From Lewinellaceae bacterium (GTDB taxonomy: Bacteria; Bacteroidota; Bacteroidia; Chitinophagales; Saprospiraceae): 64,000 nt of DNA. The translations under genes were made by a program, and so were the position numbers. The stretch is taken from positions 124,001-188,000 of the forward strand of contig JAHELJ010000004.1 of NCBI GenBank assembly GCA_024644235.1, written 5' to 3'. The notes under the pieces are model-generated. The model made no database searches, was not told where the DNA came from, and worked only from the letters and a program-made list of their open reading frames with translations. Shown here piece by piece: positions 10,101 to 16,758 of the stretch (its first letter is position 1; every line of letters starts with the position of its first letter).

Positions 10101-10342
10101 ATGAGGCAATTCATCTGCTCGAGGAGGCACTGCAATTAGCGGAACAGCAGGGGGCTCAGATGTGGGCACTTCGATCAATGTTGGATCTGGTCGCGATTTG
10201 TGATCAAGGGCAAGACCTGGAGGACAGATTAGATCACCTTCAGATCATCTATGATCGCTTCACGGAAGGTTTTCAAATCCGAGAGCTGAAGACCGCCAAG
10301 CGTTTGCTAAAACGGAGGAGACCTCAGCTAGTGACTGCCTAA
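7118..10342 (+). CDS. Zinc ribbon-class III cyclase-AAA ATPase-TPR signalling protein
   Basis: A 1074-residue multidomain protein of the adenylate cyclase/ATPase type. Residues 1-25 form a zinc ribbon with CSFC and CNQC knuckles. Residues about 40-215 are a class III cyclase domain (VMFCDLVGSTQL, YLGDGLLIFFG, GEATNVASRV); the metal aspartates and the Asn/Arg pair are present, but the substrate-specifying Lys position is Gln. Residues about 230-500 are a STAND-like AAA ATPase (Walker A GDPGMGKS, Walker B LVLVAEDLHWSD). TPR-type helices fill the rest to the end. Such proteins sense a ligand or partner through the ATPase/TPR part and couple it to nucleotide signalling; whether this cyclase is active is open. 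Its stop lies one base from the stop of the convergent dctM. Confidence 0.88.
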   Translation: MLCSFCRQDNPEGAKFCNQCGRPLLILHDENKSDSSPVERRQLTVMFCDLVGSTQLSGKLDAEIFRSLILDYHHLVDEVAKRHDGFVSQYLGDGLLIFFGFPVAREDAAVAAVRCGLEIVSEINTSRTDASRFSEFQISVRIGIHTGLVVVDDSLAMGEATNVASRVQSQAAPNQLLISRQTLQLVEGYFKVRDLGLRRLKGISKKVNLYEVIASSGARDRVDVKTGKGLTPLIGRDIERAQLLSALDQVMAGWGCIIQLLGDPGMGKSRLVEYVKVQAHRKRVMVCELRCSIYTQQSFLWPVKEMFEELIPGLNKVDAKEEKAILIRKFAKRHDLEEMNILMIGFLLGIEMDSSQDEIRKLAGDQRRQALYSALNHILRKVAHRSHLVLVAEDLHWSDPTTIDWLHEFIASIRRTPILVVATARPVFQVPWKTLPTVQEIVVDRLSPEAAKAICLHQTNAKALPPVVLDEILAKTDGVPLFIEELTRMVLDSGQLVRRKGSFQLRGQLKPLSIPTSLQDSLIARLDMIGGAKETAQQAAVIGREFSIALMKEMHSGDEMILIDHLKRLERAQLIKRKGEFVDPHLRFMFKHALIRDAAYQSLLISKRKEYHSILATALIDRFPSVVEKQPEVVAYHLTKSERKKEAVSWWFKAGSAAMARYANGEALQDFQQGLALLESLPQTERDKEQEIDYLMATAGLFAVTQGYSVMEVETHYNRAYQLIQSVGSSTKLFYAICGLWSYYLTKAQFSKSKQLGKQLLEMASESDDSAFKVIANTYEGNLRLFFGELDVASHHYREALKYYSFDQHRSLTFLGHGDLKVLTLTCGSMIVFIQGYTDLSHRLISEALELAEIGEEPVSKYYAYHFARFHYYFAHQPKKQLMLAEKALELALEKKDQFWISMGHFSKGAALTRMGDPAGIKMMDEGFEAIQSIGLFNWNTVLLTSLAESRLLLGQKSEAVYFIDKARRMMEQTGETFYGPEVFRLKARLTSDTDEAIHLLEEALQLAEQQGAQMWALRSMLDLVAICDQGQDLEDRLDHLQIIYDRFTEGFQIRELKTAKRLLKRRRPQLVTA

Positions 10343-10343
10343 A

Positions 10344-11630
10344 TTAAAGTCCAAAGACTTTTGGCAACCAAAGACTTAGAGCGGGAATATAGGTTGTCAG
10401 AAGGAGTGCAATCAGCATAGCTATAAAAAGGGGTAGCAGTGGTTTAACCACTTTCTGAATGGTCGTTTGAGCAACTCCCACTCCAATAAATAACACCGAC
10501 CCCACAGGCGGCGTACACAAACCTATGCAAAGATTCATGACCATTACGATTCCAAAATGCACAGGGTCCATTCCCAGCTCCACAACCACCGGCAAGAAGA
10601 TAGGTGTGAAAATCAGAACAGCTGGTGTCATATCCATGAATATTCCTACAAATAGCAGTATCAGGTTTATGATAAATAGGATCACAATCCTGTTATCGCT
10701 GATCCCCAGCAACAGATCACTGATTTGCTGAGGAATGTTTTCATAACTCATCACCCACGACATCGCTATCGATGTCGCGATCAGTAGCATCACAAACGCA
10801 GTGGTGCCGACCGACGACAAAAAGATGCGGTGCAAATCGGAAATTTTAATTTCCCGGTAAGCAAATGCCAGAATCAGACAGTACAACACCGCTGCCGCCG
10901 ATGCTTCGGTGGCAGTGAATATTCCCGCAACGATTCCCCCAATGACAACCACCAAGAGAAGCAAGCTTGGAAAAGCATTGATGAAAGTAATCCAAACCTG
11001 TTTCAAAGAGCTTTTTTCACCAATGGGAAACTTCTTTCGCTTGGCCCATACACCCGCTACCAGCATGAGGAATAAGCCGGTGAGAATACCTGGTATGTAG
11101 CCAGCTACAAATAAGGCAGCAATCGAAGCACCACCGCTGGCAAGTGAGTAAACGATTAGTACATTGCTGGGGGGAATGACCAGGCCGGTCGTCGCAGAGG
11201 TAATATTGACGGCCGCAGAGAATCCTTTACTATAGCCTTCTTTTTCCATGCGGGGCACCATAAAACCTCCAATCGCTGAGGCAGCAGCTGCAGCTGATCC
11301 GGAAATAGCTCCAAAAAGCATGGCTGCGATGATATTGACATGCGCCAGTCCACCCGGTAGAGAGCCCACCAGGGTTTTGGCGAAGTCGATCAGTCGACGA
11401 GCTATGCCACCCTGATTCATGATTTGACCAGCGAGAATGAAGAAAGGGATCGCCAGAAGCGCAAAACTGTCTAGTCCGGTTGCCATTCGCTGGGACACGG
11501 TGGTCAAGGCCGGGAGTGCCGGAATACTGACCAGCATAGTCATCGTTGTTGAGATGCCGATGCTCCAGGCGATCGGAACGCCAATACCTATGAGAACGAC
11601 AAATGACAGTACGAGAATTAATACCTCCAT
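10344..11630 (-). CDS. dctM: TRAP transporter large permease subunit (DctM type)
   Basis: A 428-residue, almost wholly hydrophobic protein with about 12 membrane segments, typical of the DctM/SiaM large subunit that carries the substrate across the inner membrane using a sodium gradient. Family signatures include GIGVPIAWSIG near the N terminus, FALLAIPFFILAGQIMNQGGIARRL, AIGGFMVPRMEKEGYS, MDMTPAVLIFTPIFLPV and LCIGLCTPPVGSVLF. It is the last gene of the uronate operon and its ATG overlaps the stop of dctQ. Its place next to uronate catabolic genes suggests uptake of galacturonate or a related sugar acid. It ends tail-to-tail with the cyclase-ATPase gene, and I see no terminator hairpin in the 1-base gap. 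Confidence 0.93.
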   Translation of the reverse strand: MEVLILVLSFVVLIGIGVPIAWSIGISTTMTMLVSIPALPALTTVSQRMATGLDSFALLAIPFFILAGQIMNQGGIARRLIDFAKTLVGSLPGGLAHVNIIAAMLFGAISGSAAAAASAIGGFMVPRMEKEGYSKGFSAAVNITSATTGLVIPPSNVLIVYSLASGGASIAALFVAGYIPGILTGLFLMLVAGVWAKRKKFPIGEKSSLKQVWITFINAFPSLLLLVVVIGGIVAGIFTATEASAAAVLYCLILAFAYREIKISDLHRIFLSSVGTTAFVMLLIATSIAMSWVMSYENIPQQISDLLLGISDNRIVILFIINLILLFVGIFMDMTPAVLIFTPIFLPVVVELGMDPVHFGIVMVMNLCIGLCTPPVGSVLFIGVGVAQTTIQKVVKPLLPLFIAMLIALLLTTYIPALSLWLPKVFGL

Positions 11631-12106
11631 CAGACTACTTCGGTTGGTTGGGGATTATTATTTAGCAGATCATCTGCCTTATAGTATATGACTAGTAGGC
11701 CGCTTATCGGCAGCACAATGTAAACCCAGGCAAGAGGAAGTTGAAGTGCTGCTGACACTTGACCGAGAATGAAGGTTACGTAAACGAGTCTCGCTCCACC
11801 GATCACCATAACGAAAAAGGCAAAAATGATAATTAGCACGTCAATGTACTTATACAATTTCCTTCTTCTCACCGGGTCCAGTGAACTGGGAAACAAATCG
11901 ATTGAAAGATGCATGTTTTTCCCTGATGCCCAGGCCGCTCCCAAGATCCCTATCCAGATCAGGAGGAAACGAGCCAGCTCTTCAGACCAGGACGCCTGAG
12001 CTCCCATCACATACCGGGTAAATACGCCCCAAAGCACATCGAGCGTGTTGATGGCCATTAGTGCCACCAAAATATGTTCCAGAACTTTATCGATCTTTTG
12101 CCTCAT
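11630..12106 (-). CDS. dctQ: TRAP transporter small permease subunit (DctQ type)
   Basis: A 158-residue membrane protein with four predicted helices and the DctQ pattern: an N-terminal MRQKIDKVLEHILVALMAINTLDVLWGVF segment (shown in part), RYVMGAQASWSEELARFLLIWIGILGAA between helices 1 and 2 with the conserved W-x-E-E-L-x-R motif, and GASWASGKNMHLSID-type loop residues. It pairs with DctM in the inner membrane. It overlaps dctP by 4 bases at its start and dctM by 1 base at its end, so the three genes are almost certainly translated from one message. Confidence 0.92.
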   Translation of the reverse strand: MRQKIDKVLEHILVALMAINTLDVLWGVFTRYVMGAQASWSEELARFLLIWIGILGAAWASGKNMHLSIDLFPSSLDPVRRRKLYKYIDVLIIIFAFFVMVIGGARLVYVTFILGQVSAALQLPLAWVYIVLPISGLLVIYYKADDLLNNNPQPTEVV

Positions 12107-13089
12107 GGTACGGCCTGGATTCTTTGGATCAGATCATAGATCTCCGGTTGATCCCGGTAAGATTCAAATACGGCACTGACGGATTCGGCAAATGGTTTTT
12201 TATCGGGATAAGATATTTTCACCCCAGACTTCTGTACTTCCCTCAAAGCTTCATCCACTGCCTCCTTCCAGAATCTGCGCTGCTCCGGTACTGAGGCATC
12301 CACAGCTTGTGTTACCCAGTCTCTTTGCTGGTCAGACAGACTCTTCCACGAAGTGGTGCCGATAAGGAGAACATCCGGTACCGATGTATGCTCATCAATC
12401 GAATAAAACTTGCACACCTCGTAGTGATGTGAAGTATAGAACGAGGGTGGGTTGTTCTCAGCCCCATCTACTACTCCCTGTTGTAAGGCCGTGTAGAGTT
12501 CTCCCCAGGAGATAGGAGTTGGAGCGCCTCCCATGCTTTTCACCATTTGGATCGCCGTCTGGCTATTCATAACCCGGATCTTCAATCCCTTCAGATCATC
12601 CGGTGAATCAATAGGCCGCTCCTTCGAATAGAAGCTGCGACTACCAGCATCATAGTAGCACAATCCCCGCAACCAGTATTCTTCGCCCTGCAACAGTAAC
12701 TCTTTCCCAATCTCGCCATTGAATATCTTCCAGGCGTGATCCTGATCGCGAAAGATGTAAGGAAGTCCAAACACCTTCATATTAGGCACAAAATTTTCGA
12801 GCGCCGAGGCTGAAACTTTCGTGATGTCCAAAGATCCAATCTGCAGAAGTTCCAGGAGCTGGCGTTCGGAACCCAACTGACCACTTGGATACACATCCAC
12901 TCTCATTTGCCCTTCCGAAATCCTACCAAGTTCTTCTGCCATGTATACCATACCCTTATGAACGGGATGAGTCACGTCCAGCCCATGGGCCAGCTTTAAA
13001 ACCTTGACGGGAGAGGTGGACTGACAACTATTTAGCAATAACATGCAGAAGGCTGCACCGTACACCATAAAATAAGACCTGGTGAACAT
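12103..13089 (-). CDS. dctP: TRAP transporter substrate-binding lipoprotein (DctP type)
   Basis: A 328-residue solute-binding protein. I place the start at the ATG at 13089 (MFTRSYFMVYGAAFCMLLLNSC), because the longer frame to 13236 would run through the end of the KDPG aldolase gene. The signal ends in a lipobox (LLNSC), so the binder is membrane-anchored, as is common in this phylum where the periplasmic protein is often lipidated. DctP features: LAHGLDVTHPVHKGMVYMAEEL, VYPSGQLGSERQLLELLQ, LKGLKIRVMNSQTAIQM with the carboxylate-binding Arg, GGAPTPISWGELYTALQQGVVDGAENN. It is 5 bases behind the aldolase stop and belongs to the uronate operon, so a uronate ligand is likely. Confidence 0.93.
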   Translation of the reverse strand: MFTRSYFMVYGAAFCMLLLNSCQSTSPVKVLKLAHGLDVTHPVHKGMVYMAEELGRISEGQMRVDVYPSGQLGSERQLLELLQIGSLDITKVSASALENFVPNMKVFGLPYIFRDQDHAWKIFNGEIGKELLLQGEEYWLRGLCYYDAGSRSFYSKERPIDSPDDLKGLKIRVMNSQTAIQMVKSMGGAPTPISWGELYTALQQGVVDGAENNPPSFYTSHHYEVCKFYSIDEHTSVPDVLLIGTTSWKSLSDQQRDWVTQAVDASVPEQRRFWKEAVDEALREVQKSGVKISYPDKKPFAESVSAVFESYRDQPEIYDLIQRIQAVP

Positions 13090-13094
13090 TTCTT

Positions 13095-13766
13095 TTATTT
13101 TTTTCTGATCTGATCTATCAGATCCAGTGTTTTTTGAATATTCTCGCTCAGAGCTGACCAGTTTTTGTTGCTTATGATTTCCTTCGAGATAAGTTTTGAA
13201 CCCATTCCTGCACAAGCTACACCGGACTGAAACCAAAGCTCCAGGTTCTCACGAGTGGGACTCACTCCGCCAGTAGGCATAATCCTGGTCCAGGGCTGGG
13301 GCCCAAGTATGGCTTTTACAAACGATGGTCCAAGTGAGCCCCCAGGGAAAAGCTTAATGATCTCACAACCCAACTCTTCTGCCTTACCAATTTCTGAAAG
13401 TGATCCACATCCCGGCGACCACAAGATCTTCCTGCGGTTGCAGATGGGAGCAATATCCTCCCTCAGAGAAGGAGATACGATGAAATTTGCTCCTAACTGG
13501 ATAAATAGAGCTGCCGTAGCTGCATCTGGAACGGAGCCCGCGCCCAACATCAGACCGGGCAGTTCCGTGTTGGCATAGCGACAAAGGGAGCCGAATACCT
13601 CATGGGCAAAATCTCCACGATTAGTGAATTCGACAACTTTCGCTCCTCCCGAATGGCAGGCTTTGAGAATCTGTTTCCCTATCTCAACATCCGGATGATA
13701 GAATAAAGGTACTAAGCCGGTTTCTATCATTGCTGTTACCACCTCTAACCTGGAATACTTTGCCAT
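13095..13766 (-). CDS. eda: KDPG/KHG aldolase
   Basis: A 223-residue class I aldolase of the KDPG/KHG family. It splits 2-keto-3-deoxy-6-phosphogluconate into pyruvate and glyceraldehyde 3-phosphate, the last step of the uronate branch. The Schiff-base lysine is Lys138 in IIKLFPGG, followed by the phosphate-binding MPTGGVSP. A Glu in VVEFTNRGDF takes the place of the acid/base Glu, and GAGSVPDAATA and SPGCGSLSEI complete the barrel signatures. It sits 9 bases after the KDG kinase gene and 5 bases before dctP in the operon. The length is slightly more than the E. coli enzyme (213). Confidence 0.95.
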   Translation of the reverse strand: MAKYSRLEVVTAMIETGLVPLFYHPDVEIGKQILKACHSGGAKVVEFTNRGDFAHEVFGSLCRYANTELPGLMLGAGSVPDAATAALFIQLGANFIVSPSLREDIAPICNRRKILWSPGCGSLSEIGKAEELGCEIIKLFPGGSLGPSFVKAILGPQPWTRIMPTGGVSPTRENLELWFQSGVACAGMGSKLISKEIISNKNWSALSENIQKTLDLIDQIRKK

Positions 13767-13775
13767 ATCAATTAT

Positions 13776-14828
13776 TTATCGGCTTACGCGGCCGCTTGCA
13801 TCTCCTTCCATCAACTTGATAACCTCGTCGGTAGTTACAAGGTTTGCATCACCAAAAATGGTATGCTTAAGGCATGATGCTGCGACAGCGAAGTTTAAAG
13901 CCTTTTGCTCGTCATCGGGCCAAGCTATCAGGCCGTATATCAAGCCACCCATGAAGCTATCGCCTCCACCAACCCTGTCCACAATATGAGTGATCTGATA
14001 AGTGGGAGCAGTCATTAATTTTTCACCATTGTAAAGTACTCCTGACCACGAGTTGTGTGATGCGCTGATCGATCCCCTTAAGGTCACGATGACTTTTTTA
14101 CACTTGTCAAACCTTTTCATCAGCTGTGCGCAGACAGACTCGTATGCCTCAGCCTCAATGGAATCTCCTTGAGTTACATCTACGCCTTCCGGATGGATGT
14201 CAAAATGCTTTTCAGCATCCTCCTCGTTGCCCAGAATAATATCGCAATATTCCACGAGTTGAGGCATGACTTCCGATGAAGCCTTGCCATATTTCCATAA
14301 ATTTTTTCGATAGTTAAGATCTGTCGAAATGGTGATACCTTTATTGCTAGCCACCTTCAACCCTTCTAGCAAGGCATCTGCTGCGCCCTGAGAGATCGCC
14401 GGAGTGATTCCAGTCCAATGGAACCAATGAGCATCTTCGAAAATAGACTCCCAATCAAACATGCCTCCCTCTGCTTCAGCTATGGATGAATAATTGCGAT
14501 CATAGATCACCTTACTTCCACGTGCAACTGCACCCATTTCGAGAAAATAAATCCCCAGCCTGTTCCCGCCCCTGAGAATATACTCAGTACCTACACCCCT
14601 TTTTCTCAACTCCTGCAAAGCGCAATCTCCGATATCATTCAATGGTAGCCGGGTGACAAAATGTACAGGAATACCAAAATTTGCTAAACTGACAGCGACA
14701 TTGCTTTCCCCGCCACCATAGATTACATCGAACTGCTGCGCCTGTGAAAACCTTGAGTAGCCGGGAGGGGACAGTCGCAGCATGATCTCACCGAAAGTGA
14801 CAACTTGAGGGGGTTTCATTGTTTTCAT
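13776..14828 (-). CDS. kdgK: 2-keto-3-deoxygluconate kinase (PfkB family)
   Basis: A 350-residue ribokinase/PfkB-family sugar kinase. Family signatures: VVTFGEIMLRLSPPG at the N terminus, YGGGESNVAVSLANFG (first PfkB signature), and VDRVGGGDSFMGGLIYGL with the catalytic base Asp290. KdgK phosphorylates 2-keto-3-deoxygluconate to KDPG, which the next gene's aldolase cleaves. The assignment to KDG rather than another sugar rests on the operon context (uxaC three bases upstream, eda nine bases downstream) and on the overall KdgK-like sequence. An alternative ATG three codons in (MKPPQVV) is equally possible. Confidence 0.93.
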   Translation of the reverse strand: MKTMKPPQVVTFGEIMLRLSPPGYSRFSQAQQFDVIYGGGESNVAVSLANFGIPVHFVTRLPLNDIGDCALQELRKRGVGTEYILRGGNRLGIYFLEMGAVARGSKVIYDRNYSSIAEAEGGMFDWESIFEDAHWFHWTGITPAISQGAADALLEGLKVASNKGITISTDLNYRKNLWKYGKASSEVMPQLVEYCDIILGNEEDAEKHFDIHPEGVDVTQGDSIEAEAYESVCAQLMKRFDKCKKVIVTLRGSISASHNSWSGVLYNGEKLMTAPTYQITHIVDRVGGGDSFMGGLIYGLIAWPDDEQKALNFAVAASCLKHTIFGDANLVTTDEVIKLMEGDASGRVSR

Positions 14829-14831
14829 TGG

Positions 14832-16232
14832 TTAGGAAAAATCAAAATAATGCTTTGCATTGTAATAACAGATATCTGAAATGATTTTTCCAATCCAGGG
14901 CAAATCATTAGGTAGTTCACCAGCTTCGATCTCAGAGCCAAACAGATTACACAGAATTCGCCGGAAATACTCGTGCCGGGGGAATGAGAGAAAGCTCCTA
15001 CTGTCTGTCAACATGCCGATAAAGCAGCTAATAAGCCCCATATTCGAAAGGGCGTTAATCTGTTTTTCCATTCCATCTTTCTGATCTAGAAACCACCAGG
15101 CAGAACCGTATTGGATCTTTCCTTTGGTAGAACCGTCATTGAAGTTGCCGATCATACTGGCAAAGACAGCATTGTCGGCAGGATTCAGGTTGTAAATAAC
15201 GGTCTTGGCAAGTTGGTCATTTATGTCCAATCGATTCAAAAATTGAGACAGTTGCCTTGCCTGTCTGAAGTCTCCAATCGAGTCGAAACCAGTATCGGCT
15301 CCCAGCTTTTCCTGCATGCGACTATTGTTGTTTCGAAGGGCACCGAGGTGAAACTGCTGGACCCACCGCCTTTGGTGATATTGAACACAAAGGTGATGCA
15401 GTGTAGCTGATTGAAATTCTTCCGTCTCTTCCGATGAAAGAATTTTACCCTGTAGCTTTTTCGCGAAGATTTGTTCTACCGCATTTTCGCGAAATGGTGC
15501 CGATGGCAAATTTTCCAAACCGTGATCGGAAAGGCGGCAACCCTGTTGATGAAAATAATCCAACCGCTGTTCCAAAGAATCAAGGAGTGCCTGGTAACTA
15601 TTTATATGGATGCTGGAAGCCCCTGCGAGTTTGTCCAGGTAGCTATGATAGTCGATATGATTGATGAAAAGAATCTTGTCTGGTCTAAAAGCCGGGAGCA
15701 TGTTGAAACTGTCTTGCTGTCCGTTGAAGGATTCATGATAAGTCAGGTCATCTGCAGGATCATCCGTGGTACATACCAGTTCGACCTTCATCTTGTTTAA
15801 CAATCCCTGCACCCGGTATTCGGGTTTTTGCAAGAGTTCGTTGCAGGCTCCGTAAATGGATTGCGCTGACTCCTCGGTTAAAGAATCCTCGATTTTGAAG
15901 TAGCGTTTTAATTCAAGATGGGTCCAGTGATATAGGGGGTTACGAACTGTGTAAGGAACAACTGAGCTCCATTTTCTGAATTTTTCGTGATCAGGGGCGT
16001 CTCCGGTGATGTATTTCTCATCAACTCCCAGGGTCCTCATGGCACGCCACTTGTAGTGATCACCCTCCAGCCAGGCCTTGGTAAGGTTTTCAAACTCACG
16101 ATTCTCCGAGATATCTTTTGGAGACAAATGACAGTGGTAATCGATTATGGGTAGATCGCGTGCATAATCGTGATAGAGTTGTTGGGCAGTTGACGTATCC
16201 AGCAGGAAGTGTTCACTGAGAAATGTTTTCAT
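14832..16232 (-). CDS. uxaC: Uronate isomerase
   Basis: A 466-residue glucuronate/galacturonate isomerase of the amidohydrolase superfamily. It isomerises D-galacturonate to D-tagaturonate and D-glucuronate to D-fructuronate. The N terminus (FLSEHFLLDTSTAQQLYHDYA) and the metal motif DYHCHLSPKDI (His33, His35) are typical, as are FENLTKAWLEGDHYKWRAMR, LVCTTDDPADDL, LSDHGLENL, GAWWFLDQKDGMEKQI-type residues near the end, and GMLTDSRSFLSFPRHEYFRRILC. Length matches the family (about 470). It is the first clear pathway gene of the operon, 10 bases behind the DinB-like gene. Confidence 0.96.
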   Translation of the reverse strand: MKTFLSEHFLLDTSTAQQLYHDYARDLPIIDYHCHLSPKDISENREFENLTKAWLEGDHYKWRAMRTLGVDEKYITGDAPDHEKFRKWSSVVPYTVRNPLYHWTHLELKRYFKIEDSLTEESAQSIYGACNELLQKPEYRVQGLLNKMKVELVCTTDDPADDLTYHESFNGQQDSFNMLPAFRPDKILFINHIDYHSYLDKLAGASSIHINSYQALLDSLEQRLDYFHQQGCRLSDHGLENLPSAPFRENAVEQIFAKKLQGKILSSEETEEFQSATLHHLCVQYHQRRWVQQFHLGALRNNNSRMQEKLGADTGFDSIGDFRQARQLSQFLNRLDINDQLAKTVIYNLNPADNAVFASMIGNFNDGSTKGKIQYGSAWWFLDQKDGMEKQINALSNMGLISCFIGMLTDSRSFLSFPRHEYFRRILCNLFGSEIEAGELPNDLPWIGKIISDICYYNAKHYFDFS

Positions 16233-16242
16233 CAGTTTTTCA

Positions 16243-16758
16243 TTATGGTGTGATCAATTTCAGATGCCCTAGATGGTGATTTCCATGCCAAGCATAAAGG
16301 GCAGCAACTGCATAAAGAGGCCATTCATTTCCATACTCCGGATGAAGGTATGACTTCTGCCAGTCGGCATCGGTAAGATTTTCGAGCAAGATATTCCATC
16401 TGGTATGCAGAGATTCCAACAGCTTGAGAGAGATATCAATCTCAGTCTGAGTGGTGTCTGGCAGCTTAGCCCAGCGGTCTTCAAAATATGGTTTGATGGT
16501 TGGTTTGTCCTCGGTAAGCGCAAGTTTAAACCGACAGTATGCATTCAAATGGCTATCGGGTACGTGATGTATCACCTGCCGGCCGTTCCAGCCACCTTCC
16601 CGGTAGGGTCTGTTAAGATCGCTTGCCGTCATACGATTTACCTGATTTCGAAAATGGCCCGGGAACACTGCAATAGTGCTGATCCAACCCAGGACAAGGG
16701 ATCGGTCATAGTTCTTGGGAAATTCGAATTTCCCGATTGGATATCTTAATGCGTCCAT
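16243..16758 (-). CDS. DinB/YfiT-like metal-dependent protein
   Basis: A 171-residue four-helix-bundle protein of the DinB_2/YfiT family. It has the expected histidine triad for a metal: HHVPDSHLN in the N-terminal half and HGNHHLGHL near the C terminus. Relatives include the Bacillus YfiT/BstA thiol transferases, which conjugate low-molecular-weight thiols, and putative metal-dependent hydrolases. The start is directly adjacent to the M28 peptidase stop (no gap), so it is co-transcribed with it and with uxaC. Its link to uronate breakdown is unknown; a detoxification role is possible but is inference. Confidence 0.85.
   Translation of the reverse strand: MDALRYPIGKFEFPKNYDRSLVLGWISTIAVFPGHFRNQVNRMTASDLNRPYREGGWNGRQVIHHVPDSHLNAYCRFKLALTEDKPTIKPYFEDRWAKLPDTTQTEIDISLKLLESLHTRWNILLENLTDADWQKSYLHPEYGNEWPLYAVAALYAWHGNHHLGHLKLITP

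Noticed and set aside
13089-13236. N-terminal extension of the TRAP binding protein
   Set aside because: It lies within the aldolase gene; the lipoprotein signal starts at the ATG at 13089.
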